Source of the DNA: Hymenobacter rubidus
Lineage (GTDB): Bacteria; Bacteroidota; Bacteroidia; Cytophagales; Hymenobacteraceae
Assembly: GCF_016734815.1 (NCBI RefSeq)
Contig: NZ_JAERQF010000003.1
Span: 238,452 to 302,451 of the forward strand
Length of the DNA stretch: 64,000 nucleotides
Direction: 5' to 3'
Part shown: in pieces, positions 41,162-49,315 of the stretch
Position numbering within the stretch: position 1 is the stretch's first letter
How the letters are laid out: each line of letters opens with the position of its first letter
Translations under genes and position numbers: made by a program
The notes under the pieces: generated by a model
Database searches by the model: none
Told to the model about the DNA's origin: nothing
Seen by the model: the letters and a program-made list of their open reading frames with translations, nothing else

Positions 41162-43441
41162 ATGCTTACCTGGGCCACTTTTCCCTTTGTGCGCTACACG
41201 CCCGCTCTCATTATCGGGATAGTGGCCTACCTCTACCTTGGCGGTGCCTGGCCGGAGTTGTGGCCCGCTACGGTAGCCCTGGCCGTGCTGGCGGCCGGCC
41301 TCATCGGCTGGAGCGTGCGCCGGCCCTCCCCGGCGGCTACCGATGCGGCCGGGGTGCTGGCACTGCTGGCCATTGTTGCGCTGGGGGCCACGCTCACCCA
41401 GCGCGCCACCGATAGCCGCCGGGCCGACCACCTCTACCGCTTCGGCGATAAAGTGGAATGCTACCAGGCCGTGGTGGACGAGGCCACCGTGGTGCGCGCC
41501 GCCACCTACGCTACCACCTTGCGGGTGCAGGCCGTGCGCGTGGCCGGCCGCTGGCGCCGGGCCACGGGCGGCGTGCGCGTGTCTTTGCCGCGCGTGGCCG
41601 GCATTGCGCAGCCGCAGTACGGCGAAGTCTGGCTCATTCGCGGCCACCCCGACCCCAGCAAGCCCCCGCTCAACCCCGGCGAGTTCGACTACGCTCGCTA
41701 TCTGGAGTACCGGCAGGTGTACCACCAGCAATACATCCACCCCGACCAGTACCGCAGGCTGCGAAATGAGCCGCCGAATATTCTGATTTATTGGAGTATG
41801 CGGGCCGCGGCGGTGCTCGATGGTGTTTTCCGGCAGTACATCCACGCCAAGCGGGAGTATGCCATTGCTTCGGCGCTGGTGCTTGGTATCAAGGATGATG
41901 TGGATTCGGAAACCAAGCAGGCGTACAGCAGCACGGGCACCTCGCACATCATGGCCGTGAGCGGCTTGCAGGTGGGGCTGCTGTTTTATGCCCTGTCGTG
42001 GCTGCTGCAGAAGCTGTTTGGCCGTATGCCGGGGTTCCGCATCTGGTCGGCGCTGCTGGGGCTGGGCGTGATTTGGAGCTACGCGTTTCTCACCGGGCTG
42101 TCGGCATCGGTGCTGCGGGCGGCGGTGATGTTCACGTTTTTTATCATTGGCAAAGCCTGGGGGCGGCAAAGCTCCATCTTCAACACGCTGGGCGTCGCTG
42201 CCTTTTTTCTGCTGCTTTGGAATCCTTTTCTGGTGGCCGACGTAGGCTTTCAGCTTTCGTTTCTGGCGGTACTGAGCATCGTCTATATTCAGCCGCGCAT
42301 TGCCCGTTGGCTCGACGTAGAAGGCTATTTCTACGCCCGGCAGCGGCCCTGGCAGCCTAAAGTGGTTCAGTGGCTGTGGAAGAAAATTGGCTGGCTGCTG
42401 GATAAAATATGGCAGGCCGTAGCGCTGTCGCTGGCTGCGCAGGTGGCCACGTTTGGGCTGGGGCTGTATTATTTCCATCAGTTCCCGTTCAGCTTTTTGT
42501 TCTCCAACTTAGTGGCGGTGCCCATTTCGAGCGGTGCCGTGTATGTGGGGCTAGGGTTGCTGGCGATAAAAGGACTGGTGTTTCTACCCAGCATCTGGCT
42601 TCCGAAGGCCGCCCCCTTGTTGGACTGGGGACCGAAAGCAGTAGCATGGGTATTCGAGTGGATGGTCTGGATGTTCAACCAATACATCGCATTTATTAGC
42701 CGCCATTTCGCTGGTTGGGTGGTGCGCGAAGTCCACGTTTCGGCCCTGCAAACTGTGCTCATTTTTGGGCTCATTGGCACTTTCTTAGCCTGGCTCAACA
42801 CCCGCCGAATCGGGTGGCTGCGCGGCATGGCGCTGCTGCTGCTGGGTTACGCGGGCAGCCGGGTGGCCGAAGCCCGCGCCGTGGCACCCACCCAGGAATT
42901 TATCGTGTACAGTATTCCACGCCGTTCGGCGGTGGGGTTCTGGCAGGGCGCTTCGGCCGAGTTTGTCACGCCCGATTCGGTGCCGCTCAACGAAACCGAG
43001 CGCACCTACCGACTGCTGCCGGGCATCATTCAGCGGGCGGCCCGCCGCACCGCCTACCGCGTGGGCTGGCGGGGCTGCACGGTGCCCGTGCAGCGCCTCG
43101 CCGACCCCGATAGCGCCAACGGAAACGCATTTTTTCGGCCCGGCCCGGTGGTGCTGGCATCTTGGCGCGGGTTGCGCATTGGGTTTGTTTCAAACCGAAT
43201 TTCTTCAGCCACCCGCCCTGTCACGGTCGATGTGCTGGTGCTGCGGCGCAATGCCCGAGTCAAGCCCGAAACAGTGGCGGCGGTGTTTGGCCCGCAGGCC
43301 AACATTGTATTCGACTCTTCCTGCAAAATCTGGTACGTGGCCCGCCTCGATTCCAGCTTTCGGGCCCACGGCTTTCGTACCTGGGACGTGACGGCGCAAG
43401 GCGCTTTCCGGTGCCCACCGCCGGAGCCGCTGCCCGAATAG
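41162..43441 (+). CDS. comEC: ComEC/Rec2-type competence membrane protein
   Basis: A 759-residue inner-membrane channel protein for DNA uptake. The N-terminal two helices and DUF4131 domain (about 1-200; RGHPDPSKPPLNPGEFDYAR, then YLEYRQVYHQQYI) precede the Competence domain (about 240-540) with STSHIMAVSGLQVGL-like SGTSHIMAVSGLQVG, GLSASVLRAAVMF and DVGFQLSFLAVLSIV. The C-terminal ~200 residues lack the HxHxDH metal motif of the metallo-beta-lactamase domain of Bacillus ComEC, as is common in Bacteroidota. The ATG at 41162 is chosen over the upstream TTG (41123). It starts 128 nt from the divergent PhyH gene. Confidence 0.92.
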   Translation: MLTWATFPFVRYTPALIIGIVAYLYLGGAWPELWPATVALAVLAAGLIGWSVRRPSPAATDAAGVLALLAIVALGATLTQRATDSRRADHLYRFGDKVECYQAVVDEATVVRAATYATTLRVQAVRVAGRWRRATGGVRVSLPRVAGIAQPQYGEVWLIRGHPDPSKPPLNPGEFDYARYLEYRQVYHQQYIHPDQYRRLRNEPPNILIYWSMRAAAVLDGVFRQYIHAKREYAIASALVLGIKDDVDSETKQAYSSTGTSHIMAVSGLQVGLLFYALSWLLQKLFGRMPGFRIWSALLGLGVIWSYAFLTGLSASVLRAAVMFTFFIIGKAWGRQSSIFNTLGVAAFFLLLWNPFLVADVGFQLSFLAVLSIVYIQPRIARWLDVEGYFYARQRPWQPKVVQWLWKKIGWLLDKIWQAVALSLAAQVATFGLGLYYFHQFPFSFLFSNLVAVPISSGAVYVGLGLLAIKGLVFLPSIWLPKAAPLLDWGPKAVAWVFEWMVWMFNQYIAFISRHFAGWVVREVHVSALQTVLIFGLIGTFLAWLNTRRIGWLRGMALLLLGYAGSRVAEARAVAPTQEFIVYSIPRRSAVGFWQGASAEFVTPDSVPLNETERTYRLLPGIIQRAARRTAYRVGWRGCTVPVQRLADPDSANGNAFFRPGPVVLASWRGLRIGFVSNRISSATRPVTVDVLVLRRNARVKPETVAAVFGPQANIVFDSSCKIWYVARLDSSFRAHGFRTWDVTAQGAFRCPPPEPLPE

Positions 43442-43645
43442 CAATGATTATGAGGCCCAAGCAACCGTAGGCCCCACCCGCGCCGAGTTGTCCCATACCA
43501 CGCTTTCGGCGTCGTAGCGAACAGGTTGGTCAGGTAAACAAGTCCGCCTGCATATTTTTTGCGTTAATTGCCCTACCTGATGCCACCATTCAACCCCGGG
43601 TGGTATCCTTGTTGTTAACCATCCGTCCGCGCCAACCCCGCTCCT

Positions 43646-44452
43646 ATGGAAAACCTGCTCACGCCCGAACTCGAAGCCCTTCGTTACATCCGTTACGAAG
43701 CCCAGGACCGCATCGGCTACATCACCCTCAACCGGCCCGACAAGCGCAACGCCCTGAATGCCGACGTAGTAACCGAGTTGAAACAAGCCTTCGAGTTTGC
43801 TGAAAACGATGAAACTGTGAAGGTAATCGTGCTGCGCGCCGCTGGCGAAGTGTTCTGCGCCGGTGCCGATTTGGCCTATATCCAAGAGCTGCAAGGTTTC
43901 GGCTACACCGACAACCTGGAGGACAGCACGCACCTGATGCAGCTCTTTCACCAGATTTACACCCTCAAAAAAGTGGTGATTGGGCAGGTGCAGGGCCACG
44001 CCCTTGCCGGTGGCTGTGGCCTCGCTGCCATCTGCGACATCACTTTTGCCGTGCCCGAGGCCAGATTTGGTTACACCGAAGTAAAAATCGGCTTTCTGCC
44101 GGCCATTGTGAGCGTGTTTCTGCTGCGCAAAATAGGGGAGGCCCGCACCAAGCAGCTGCTGCTCAGCGGCGACCCGGTGTCGGCCCAAACGGCGCAGGAA
44201 ATAGGCCTCATCACCTTCCTGGCCTCCAAGGAAGAACTGGCCAACAATGTGCGCACCTACGCCCAGCGCCTGTGCCGCGAAAACTCGGGCCAGAGCATGG
44301 AGGTAACCAAAGAGATGCTGGCCCGTCTGCCCGAGCTCGACCTGGAAGAAGGCCTGCGCTACGCCGCCCAGCGCAACGCCGAAGCCCGCGGCTCGGAAGA
44401 TTGCCGCAAAGGCATTGCCGCTTTCCTGAGCAAGGAGCGGATTGGGTGGTAG
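43646..44452 (+). CDS. Enoyl-CoA hydratase/isomerase family protein
   Basis: 268 residues with the crotonase fold. Oxyanion-hole motifs AAGEVFCAGADLAYIQEL and GHALAGGCGLAAICDITF are intact, followed by ARFGYTEVKIGFLPAIVSVF. The position of the catalytic Glu (EVKIGFLP) agrees with hydratases. The actual substrate is unclear (fatty-acid, branched-chain or phenylacetate pathway). It lies just ahead of the carotenoid genes on the same strand, but a 3' stem-loop (about 44490-44519) and 87 nt separate them, so it is probably a separate unit. Confidence 0.9.
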   Translation: MENLLTPELEALRYIRYEAQDRIGYITLNRPDKRNALNADVVTELKQAFEFAENDETVKVIVLRAAGEVFCAGADLAYIQELQGFGYTDNLEDSTHLMQLFHQIYTLKKVVIGQVQGHALAGGCGLAAICDITFAVPEARFGYTEVKIGFLPAIVSVFLLRKIGEARTKQLLLSGDPVSAQTAQEIGLITFLASKEELANNVRTYAQRLCRENSGQSMEVTKEMLARLPELDLEEGLRYAAQRNAEARGSEDCRKGIAAFLSKERIGW

Positions 44453-44539
44453 AAAATTAATGGTGAGCAGAAAAAATACGTTAACCGCTAAAAAGGCTGT
44501 TTTTTACAAACAACCTTTTCCTGTTCTGGTTACCCCTGC

Positions 44540-45046
44540 ATGAGCGTCCTCGCCGCCATTAGCATTACCCTCGCCACCTTCGGTTTTATGGAGTTTTGGG
44601 CGTGGTTCATGCACAAATTTGTGCAGCATGGGCCCTTGTGGTTTTTGCACCGTTCGCACCACGTTCGGCAGCCCCATCCGATGGAGCGCAACGACCTGTT
44701 TTTTCTGGTTTACGGCGCAATTTCGGCGGCTTTGTTCGTCACCGGCGATAATGGCGGGCGCTGGTGGTTTTGGGTGGGCGTGGGCATTGCCTGCTACGGC
44801 ACGGTCTATTTCTTTGTGCACGACGTGCTGATTCATGGCCGTTTGCGCTTCTGGAAAAAGTCGCAGAATCCCTATCTACGTGCGCTTAACATGGCCCACA
44901 AAACCCACCACAAAACTACCGGACGCGACGGCTCGGCCGAATTTGGTCTGCTCTGGGTGTCGCCGAAGTATTTGGAATTAGCGCGCAAACAATTAAAAAT
45001 TAAAAAAGAGAAAATTAAAAGTGAATCCAGAGCAGCGGAATATTAG
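44540..45046 (+). CDS. crtZ: Beta-carotene hydroxylase CrtZ (fatty-acid hydroxylase family)
   Basis: A 168-residue integral membrane di-iron hydroxylase adding 3-OH groups to beta-ionone rings. The histidine clusters are all present: HKFVQH, HRSHH, HDVLIHG and HKTHHK. Membrane helices are at about 4-24, 52-66 and 74-92. First gene of the carotenoid island; a MerR regulator follows. Oddity: the last ~18 residues (KQLKIKKEKIKSESRAAEY) are encoded by an AT-rich inverted-repeat element (44991-45098) that overlaps the gene's end, giving a Lys-rich tail that CrtZ relatives would not be expected to have. The family's conserved region ends at about GLLWVSPKYLE. Confidence 0.9.
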   Translation: MSVLAAISITLATFGFMEFWAWFMHKFVQHGPLWFLHRSHHVRQPHPMERNDLFFLVYGAISAALFVTGDNGGRWWFWVGVGIACYGTVYFFVHDVLIHGRLRFWKKSQNPYLRALNMAHKTHHKTTGRDGSAEFGLLWVSPKYLELARKQLKIKKEKIKSESRAAEY

Positions 45047-45098
45047 CACAGCTTTCGCGCGTCAATTTTTAATTCTCAAATCGTGATTTTTAATTAAC
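44991..45098. repeat. AT-rich inverted repeat (family E, copy E1) overlapping crtZ end
   Basis: Left arm AATTAAAAATTAAAAAAGAG onward (44991-45026) and right arm CAATTTTTAATTCTCAAATC, then GTGATTTTTAATTAAC (45063-45098) pair imperfectly. The element stands out sharply from the GC-rich surroundings. It supplies the final codons and stop of crtZ and ends 4 nt before the MerR start codon. Confidence 0.8.
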
Positions 45099-45102
45099 TA
45101 AA

Positions 45103-46002
45103 ATGGGCCATTATTCCATCAGCGACCTAGAGCAGCTTTCGGGCATCAAGGCGCACACCATTCGGATGTGGGAGCAGCGTTATGGCCTGTTGCGCCCGGT
45201 GCGTACCGCCACCAACATTCGGACGTATTGCGACGACGACCTGCGCCGGCTGCTCAATGTGAGTACGCTGTGCGGCCGGGGCAAGCGCATTTCGCAGGTG
45301 GCCTGCCTGTCGGATGAGGAGATAAAACAGGCCGTGCTAGCCTGCTGCGACGATGCCCACGACTACCATCGCCAGGTAAATGCCCTACTGGCCGCCATGC
45401 TCAGCCTGGATGAGTTGCGCCTCAACCAATTGTTTAGCGAAGCCACTAAGCGCCTGGGTTTCGAGAAAATGATGCTGTTCGTGGCCTATCCGCTTTTGCA
45501 GCGCATAGGCTTGATGTGGCTGGCGGGCACCGTGAACCCCGCCCAGGAGCATTTGCTGGCGCATTTGCTCCGGCAGAAAATCTTGGCCGCTACCGATGCC
45601 CTGCCCAGCGTGCCCACCACGGCGCGCCGCTGGGTGCTGTTTCTGCCGGCCGAAGAGCTGCACGAGCTGGCGCTGCTCTTTATGAACTACGCCTTGCGGG
45701 CCCGCGGCCAGCATACCCTCTACCTGGGCCAGAATCTGCCCACGGCCGAACTGGGCGCCGTGTGCGCCACCTACCAGCCCGATGCGCTGGTGACGGTGCT
45801 GACCTCGCAGCCGGAGCGCGGCCGGGTGGCGGAATTTGCGCGCGAAGTTTCGGCCCAATGCCCCGGCAAACCGGTGGTGCTTTACGGGGCGCTGGCCCGG
45901 CAGGAGGGACTGGTGTTGCCCGAAAACTGCATTTCGCCGGTGCTGATGACCGATTTCCTGGCCCTGATTGCCGAGCAGGTGCCCGAAATCGTGGCCGCTT
46001 AG
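45103..46002 (+). CDS. litR: MerR regulator with B12-binding (CarH/LitR-like) sensor domain
   Basis: 299 residues. N-terminal MerR helix-turn-helix (1-70; YSISDLEQLSGIKAHTIRMW, EQRYGLL). Four-helix cap domain with W139-x9-E149-H150 in GLMWLAGTVNPAQEHLLAHL: the same spacing as the Trp and Glu-His that hold adenosylcobalamin's upper face in CarH. The Rossmann-like domain retains His187 (EELHELA), the position of the lower axial ligand, though the usual Gly two residues after is Ala. Such proteins bind operators as B12-bound tetramers in the dark and release on light exposure. Location next to crt genes and an ECF sigma fits a photoregulator of carotenoid synthesis. Function is inferred. Confidence 0.87.
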   Translation: MGHYSISDLEQLSGIKAHTIRMWEQRYGLLRPVRTATNIRTYCDDDLRRLLNVSTLCGRGKRISQVACLSDEEIKQAVLACCDDAHDYHRQVNALLAAMLSLDELRLNQLFSEATKRLGFEKMMLFVAYPLLQRIGLMWLAGTVNPAQEHLLAHLLRQKILAATDALPSVPTTARRWVLFLPAEELHELALLFMNYALRARGQHTLYLGQNLPTAELGAVCATYQPDALVTVLTSQPERGRVAEFAREVSAQCPGKPVVLYGALARQEGLVLPENCISPVLMTDFLALIAEQVPEIVAA

Positions 46003-46131
46003 GTTTCAATCCAATTCTGGCCTGTGCTCGTAGTTGAAGGGTGCTGACTTCACAAAACGATAACAATTCAGCGGGAAATTCAGTGGGCTAAACCTCTAAT
46101 AGGGCGTACCTTGCCGCGCCTGCGCGAAAGA

Positions 46132-46147
46132 GTTCGGCATGCCGAAC
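46132..46147. promoter_or_regulatory. Perfect 16-bp palindrome, possible operator
   Basis: GTTCGGCATGCCGAAC is fully self-complementary. It lies between the MerR gene and the ECF sigma gene, 82 nt before the sigma start and 43 nt upstream of a TATATTTG box, where an upstream operator or activator site would be. It is not a terminator (no T-run). Binding by the adjacent MerR protein is a hypothesis. Confidence 0.5.
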
Positions 46148-46190
46148 AAAATACTTTGCGCGAGAGCTGGCCTGATTCGCGGCCGGCGCG

Positions 46191-46198
46191 TATATTTG
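46191..46198 (+). promoter_or_regulatory. Candidate -7 box (TATATTTG) for the ECF sigma gene
   Basis: It matches TAnnTTTG and lies 31 nt before the ATG at 46230. No good TTG is present at the expected -33 distance, which might reflect dependence on a regulator. Confidence 0.5.
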
Positions 46199-46229
46199 TT
46201 TAACAATCGGCCACGAAAAGCTAAACAGC

Positions 46230-46772
46230 ATGACTTCGCTAGAATTTACCTCGCAAGTGCAGAAGATTTCGCTCACCCTCCGGCCCGCCGCCATGAATTT
46301 GACGCGAGACGCTGATGATGCCAAGGATTTGGTGCAGGAAACCCTCCTCAAGGCCCTGCTCAATAAAGACAAATTTAAAGCCGGTACCAACCTGAAGGCG
46401 TGGTTGTATACCATTATGCGCAACACCTTCATCAACAACTACAACAAGATTACCAAGCGCAGCTCCAACATCGATTCGACGGAGTATTTCCAGTATTTCA
46501 ACACCGACCAGAACTACATCACCCACAACGGCGCGACGTCGGATTTTGTGGTGCGCGACATCAACGAAGCCATTGCCAGCCTCGGCAGCGACTATCGCAC
46601 GCCGTTTATGATGTACTACATCGGCTACAAGTACATGGAGATTGCCGAAAAGCTGCAAATCCCCATCGGCACCGTCAAAAACCGCATCCACATTGCCCGC
46701 AAGGAGCTGAAATCCGCGCTGCAGGTATATGCGCCGGTCGGAGCTTCGGCGGCCGAAACCATTGAAGACTAG
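46230..46772 (+). CDS. ECF (RpoE-like) RNA polymerase sigma factor
   Basis: 180 residues with region 2 (about 10-80; TRDADDAKDLVQETLLKALL, FKAGTNLKAWLYTIMRNTFI) and region 4 (about 110-165; FMMYYIGYKYMEIAEKLQIP, IGTVKNRIHIARKEL). It lacks regions 1 and 3, so is an extracytoplasmic-function sigma. No anti-sigma gene is adjacent, unlike most ECF operons, suggesting control at transcription level by the neighbouring MerR/B12 regulator, similar to the LitR-LitS arrangement described in Streptomyces. Likely targets are the crt genes downstream. A GC-rich stem follows the gene. Confidence 0.92.
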   Translation: MTSLEFTSQVQKISLTLRPAAMNLTRDADDAKDLVQETLLKALLNKDKFKAGTNLKAWLYTIMRNTFINNYNKITKRSSNIDSTEYFQYFNTDQNYITHNGATSDFVVRDINEAIASLGSDYRTPFMMYYIGYKYMEIAEKLQIPIGTVKNRIHIARKELKSALQVYAPVGASAAETIED

Positions 46773-46792
46773 CTGCCTGGTGCTGGTTTTTG

Positions 46793-46842
46793 GCCGCCGG
46801 CCTTGTTGCTGCAACTCGCGGCGCGGGGCCGGCGGCTTGTTT
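46793..46842 (+). terminator. Probable terminator after the ECF sigma gene
   Basis: GCCGCCGGCC (46793-46802) and GGCCGGCGGC (46827-46836) pair over 10 bp with a 24-nt loop, followed by TTGTTTTG. It lies 21 nt after the sigma stop and separates it from crtI. Confidence 0.65.
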
Positions 46843-46847
46843 TGTGC

Positions 46848-46871
46848 GAACATTCGTACTCATCAGCCGTC
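46848..46871 (+). promoter_or_regulatory. Candidate ECF-type promoter for crtI (GAAC-N16-CGTC)
   Basis: GAAC (46848-46851) and CGTC (46868-46871) are spaced by 16 nt, the layout of -35/-10 elements read by many ECF sigma factors. It is placed between the sigma gene's terminator and crtI, 46 nt before the crtI start. No TAnnTTTG box competes nearby. Inference from pattern only. Confidence 0.4.
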
Positions 46872-46917
46872 ATGCAAAGCGCAACGATGCATGAGGTTTT
46901 AGTGTAACCAACTCCCT

Positions 46918-48411
46918 TTGCAAACCAACACCTCCAAACACGCTATTGTCATTGGCGCCGGCTTCGCGGGCCTGGCGGCGGCCACCACGCTGGCGCAGGC
47001 TGGCTGGCGCGTCATAGTGCTGGAAAAAAACGAGGGTCCCGGTGGCCGGGCCCGCGTATTTCGCGCCCAGGGCTTCACCTTCGACATGGGGCCGAGCTGG
47101 TACTGGATGCCCGACGTGTTCGAAAAATACTTTGCCCGCTTTGGTAAGAAAGTAGCCGATTATTACGAGTTGGAGCGGTTGGACCCGTCGTATCAGGTGA
47201 TTTTTCGGGGGCCCGAGGCGGTGGACATTCCGGCCAAGATGAGCGAGCTGCGCGCCCTGTTCGAGCGCTATGAGCCCGGCAGCGCCGCTCGCCTCGACGA
47301 GTTTCTGAAGCAGGCGGCCTATAAATACGAAGTTGGCATCAATCGATTGGTGTATGCGCCCAGCCGCTCGGTTTTCGAGTTTGCTGACCCCAAACTGCTG
47401 GTCGACATGGTGCGCATGGACGTGCTGCAAAGCATGCACAAGCACGTGCGCCGGTTCTTCAAGGACCCGCGGCTACTGGAGCTGGTGGAGTTTCCCATTC
47501 TCTTCCTCGGCGCTACTTCGGAGAACACGCCGGCCCTCTATTCCCTGATGAACTACGCCGACCTGGCGCTGGGTACCTGGTACCCCAAAGGCGGCATGCA
47601 CAAGATTGTGGAAGGCATGGTGCGGCTGGCGCAGGAGCTGGGCGTTGAAATTCGATACAACCAGGAGGTGACGGAAATTGTGGTGGAAAACGGCCGTAGC
47701 ACCGGGGTGCGCACGACGAGCGGTTTTTTCCCGGCCGCGGCCGTGGTGGCCGGCGCCGACTACCACCACATCGAGCAAGAGGTGCTTCAGCCCGAATACC
47801 GCCACTACGACGCCAAATACTGGGAATCGCGCGTGATGGCGCCGTCGAGCCTGCTTTTTTACCTCGGCGTCAACCGCAAGCTCGACAAACTGCGTCACCA
47901 TAACCTGTTTTTTGACGAAGACCTGAATCAGCACGCCCGCGAGATTTACGAGCAGCCGCAGTGGCCCACCAAGCCGCTCTTTTACGCCTCAGTGCCCAGC
48001 AAAACCGACCCCACGGTGGCGCCCGTAGGTCAGGAAAACTTGTTCCTGCTCATCCCTGTGGCTCCTAACCTGACCGATGACCCCGATACCCGCGAACGGT
48101 ACTACGACCAGCTGATGGACCGCCTGGAAAAGCATTGCGGCCACCCGATTCGCGACGCCGTGGTGTTCAAGCGCAGCTACGCCCACCGCGACTTCATTGC
48201 GGACTACCACAGCTTCAAAGGCAATGCCTACGGACTGGCTAACACCCTAAAGCAGACCGCCATTCTGAAGCCTACCTTGAAAAGCAAAAAGGTCAGTAAT
48301 TTGTATTTCACCGGCCAGCTTACCGTGCCCGGACCCGGCGTGCCACCTTCGCTCATTTCGGGGCAGGTAGTGGCAGGCGAAGTGCTTAAGGAAATTAAGA
48401 ATGAAGCATGA
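46918..48411 (+). CDS. crtI: Phytoene desaturase (CrtI family)
   Basis: A 497-residue FAD-dependent carotenoid desaturase that converts phytoene to lycopene. N-terminal dinucleotide fold AIVIGAGFAGLAAATTLAQA (about 9-28) then LEKNEGPGGRARVF. C-terminal carotenoid-desaturase motif LYFTGQLTVPGPGVPPSLIS (about 463-482). Length is normal. The frame is closed by TAG at 46900 and has no ATG near, so the start is the TTG at 46918, unusual for a major biosynthetic gene. The last codons and stop lie within an inverted repeat (48399-48461). crtB follows 61 nt later. Confidence 0.93.
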   Translation: MQTNTSKHAIVIGAGFAGLAAATTLAQAGWRVIVLEKNEGPGGRARVFRAQGFTFDMGPSWYWMPDVFEKYFARFGKKVADYYELERLDPSYQVIFRGPEAVDIPAKMSELRALFERYEPGSAARLDEFLKQAAYKYEVGINRLVYAPSRSVFEFADPKLLVDMVRMDVLQSMHKHVRRFFKDPRLLELVEFPILFLGATSENTPALYSLMNYADLALGTWYPKGGMHKIVEGMVRLAQELGVEIRYNQEVTEIVVENGRSTGVRTTSGFFPAAAVVAGADYHHIEQEVLQPEYRHYDAKYWESRVMAPSSLLFYLGVNRKLDKLRHHNLFFDEDLNQHAREIYEQPQWPTKPLFYASVPSKTDPTVAPVGQENLFLLIPVAPNLTDDPDTRERYYDQLMDRLEKHCGHPIRDAVVFKRSYAHRDFIADYHSFKGNAYGLANTLKQTAILKPTLKSKKVSNLYFTGQLTVPGPGVPPSLISGQVVAGEVLKEIKNEA

Positions 48412-48461
48412 GGAATGAAGAATTATCCCCGTGACAATTCTTCATTCCTCATGCTTCATTT
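48399..48461. repeat. Inverted repeat (family E-like, copy E4) spanning the crtI stop
   Basis: GAATGAAGCATGAGGAATGA, then AGAATT (48399-48424) and AATTCTTCATTCCTCATGCT, then TCATTT (48436-48461) are reverse complements in 25 of 26 positions. It encodes the last residues of CrtI and its TGA stop and ends 11 nt before the crtB start codon. Confidence 0.9.
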
Positions 48462-48472
48462 CTCATTCAACC

Positions 48473-49315
48473 ATGGACCACGTTAAACTCTTCACCGATA
48501 CCAGTCTGGCGTGTAGCAAGCTCATCACGGGGCGCTACAGCACCTCGTTCACGCTGGGCATTCGCACACTCGATGAGCGGCTGCACTTGCCGGTGTACGC
48601 TGTGTATGGTTTTGTGCGGTGGGCCGATGAAATTGTGGATACTTTTCATGACCACGACAAGGCCGCGCTGCTGGCTGACTTTCGCCGGCAAACCTACGAG
48701 GCCCTCGATACGGGCCTGAGCTTCAATCCGGTGCTGCATTCTTTCCAGGACGTGGTGCGGCGCTACGGCATCGACCGGGAGTTTATTGAGGCGTTTCTGC
48801 ACAGCATGGCGCTCGATTTGGAAGACCAGAGTTACCACCCCGATTTGTACGAGGAATACATCTACGGCTCGGCCGAAGTGGTGGGACTCATGTGCCTGCG
48901 CATCTTTTGCGACGGCGACAAGGCTTTGTTTGAACGGCTGCGCGAGCCGGCCCGGCGCCTAGGCTCGGCGTTTCAGAAGGTGAATTTTTTGCGCGACATC
49001 CGCTCCGATTACGAAGACCGGGGCCGCGTGTATTTTCCCGGCGTGGTCTATGCACGGTTTAATGATGCGACCAAAACCGAAATTGAGGCCGACATCAAAG
49101 CCGATTTTGAGGCGGCGTACGTGGGGATTCAGCAGTTGCCCCGCTCGGCTAAGCTGGGCGTTTATTTAGCTTACGTGTACTACCTCAAGCTCTTTTATAA
49201 AATCAAGAAGCTGCCGGCTGCCCGCATTCTGGGCGAGCGGGTGCGGGTGCCGGACAACACCAAATTCCTGCTGCTGCTGGGGTCTTATTTCCGCTACCGA
49301 CTGTCGCGCATCTAG
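48473..49315 (+). CDS. crtB: Phytoene synthase (squalene/phytoene synthase family)
   Basis: A 280-residue enzyme condensing two GGPP to phytoene, the committed carotenoid step. The first Asp-rich motif is in RWADEIVDTFHDHD (about 41-54). The second is in FLRDIRSDYEDRGRVYFPG (about 170-188). YIYGSAEVVGLM lies between. The start is ATG 48473 (MDHVKLFTDTS); the preceding GTG frame is repeat sequence. Linked to crtI upstream as an operon although an inverted repeat lies between them. Confidence 0.94.
   Translation: MDHVKLFTDTSLACSKLITGRYSTSFTLGIRTLDERLHLPVYAVYGFVRWADEIVDTFHDHDKAALLADFRRQTYEALDTGLSFNPVLHSFQDVVRRYGIDREFIEAFLHSMALDLEDQSYHPDLYEEYIYGSAEVVGLMCLRIFCDGDKALFERLREPARRLGSAFQKVNFLRDIRSDYEDRGRVYFPGVVYARFNDATKTEIEADIKADFEAAYVGIQQLPRSAKLGVYLAYVYYLKLFYKIKKLPAARILGERVRVPDNTKFLLLLGSYFRYRLSRI

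Noticed and set aside
40928..42478. 516-codon minus-strand ORF across PhyH and comEC starts
   Set aside because: It spans two genes on opposite strands and an intergenic repeat-free promoter zone; low-complexity His/Pro/Gln content, no family.
44490..44519. Stem AAAAGGCTGTTT / AAACAACCTTTT as terminator of the enoyl-CoA hydratase gene
   Set aside because: The stem is AT-rich with a mismatch and no clear T-run beyond it; kept as a possible structure only in the gene description.
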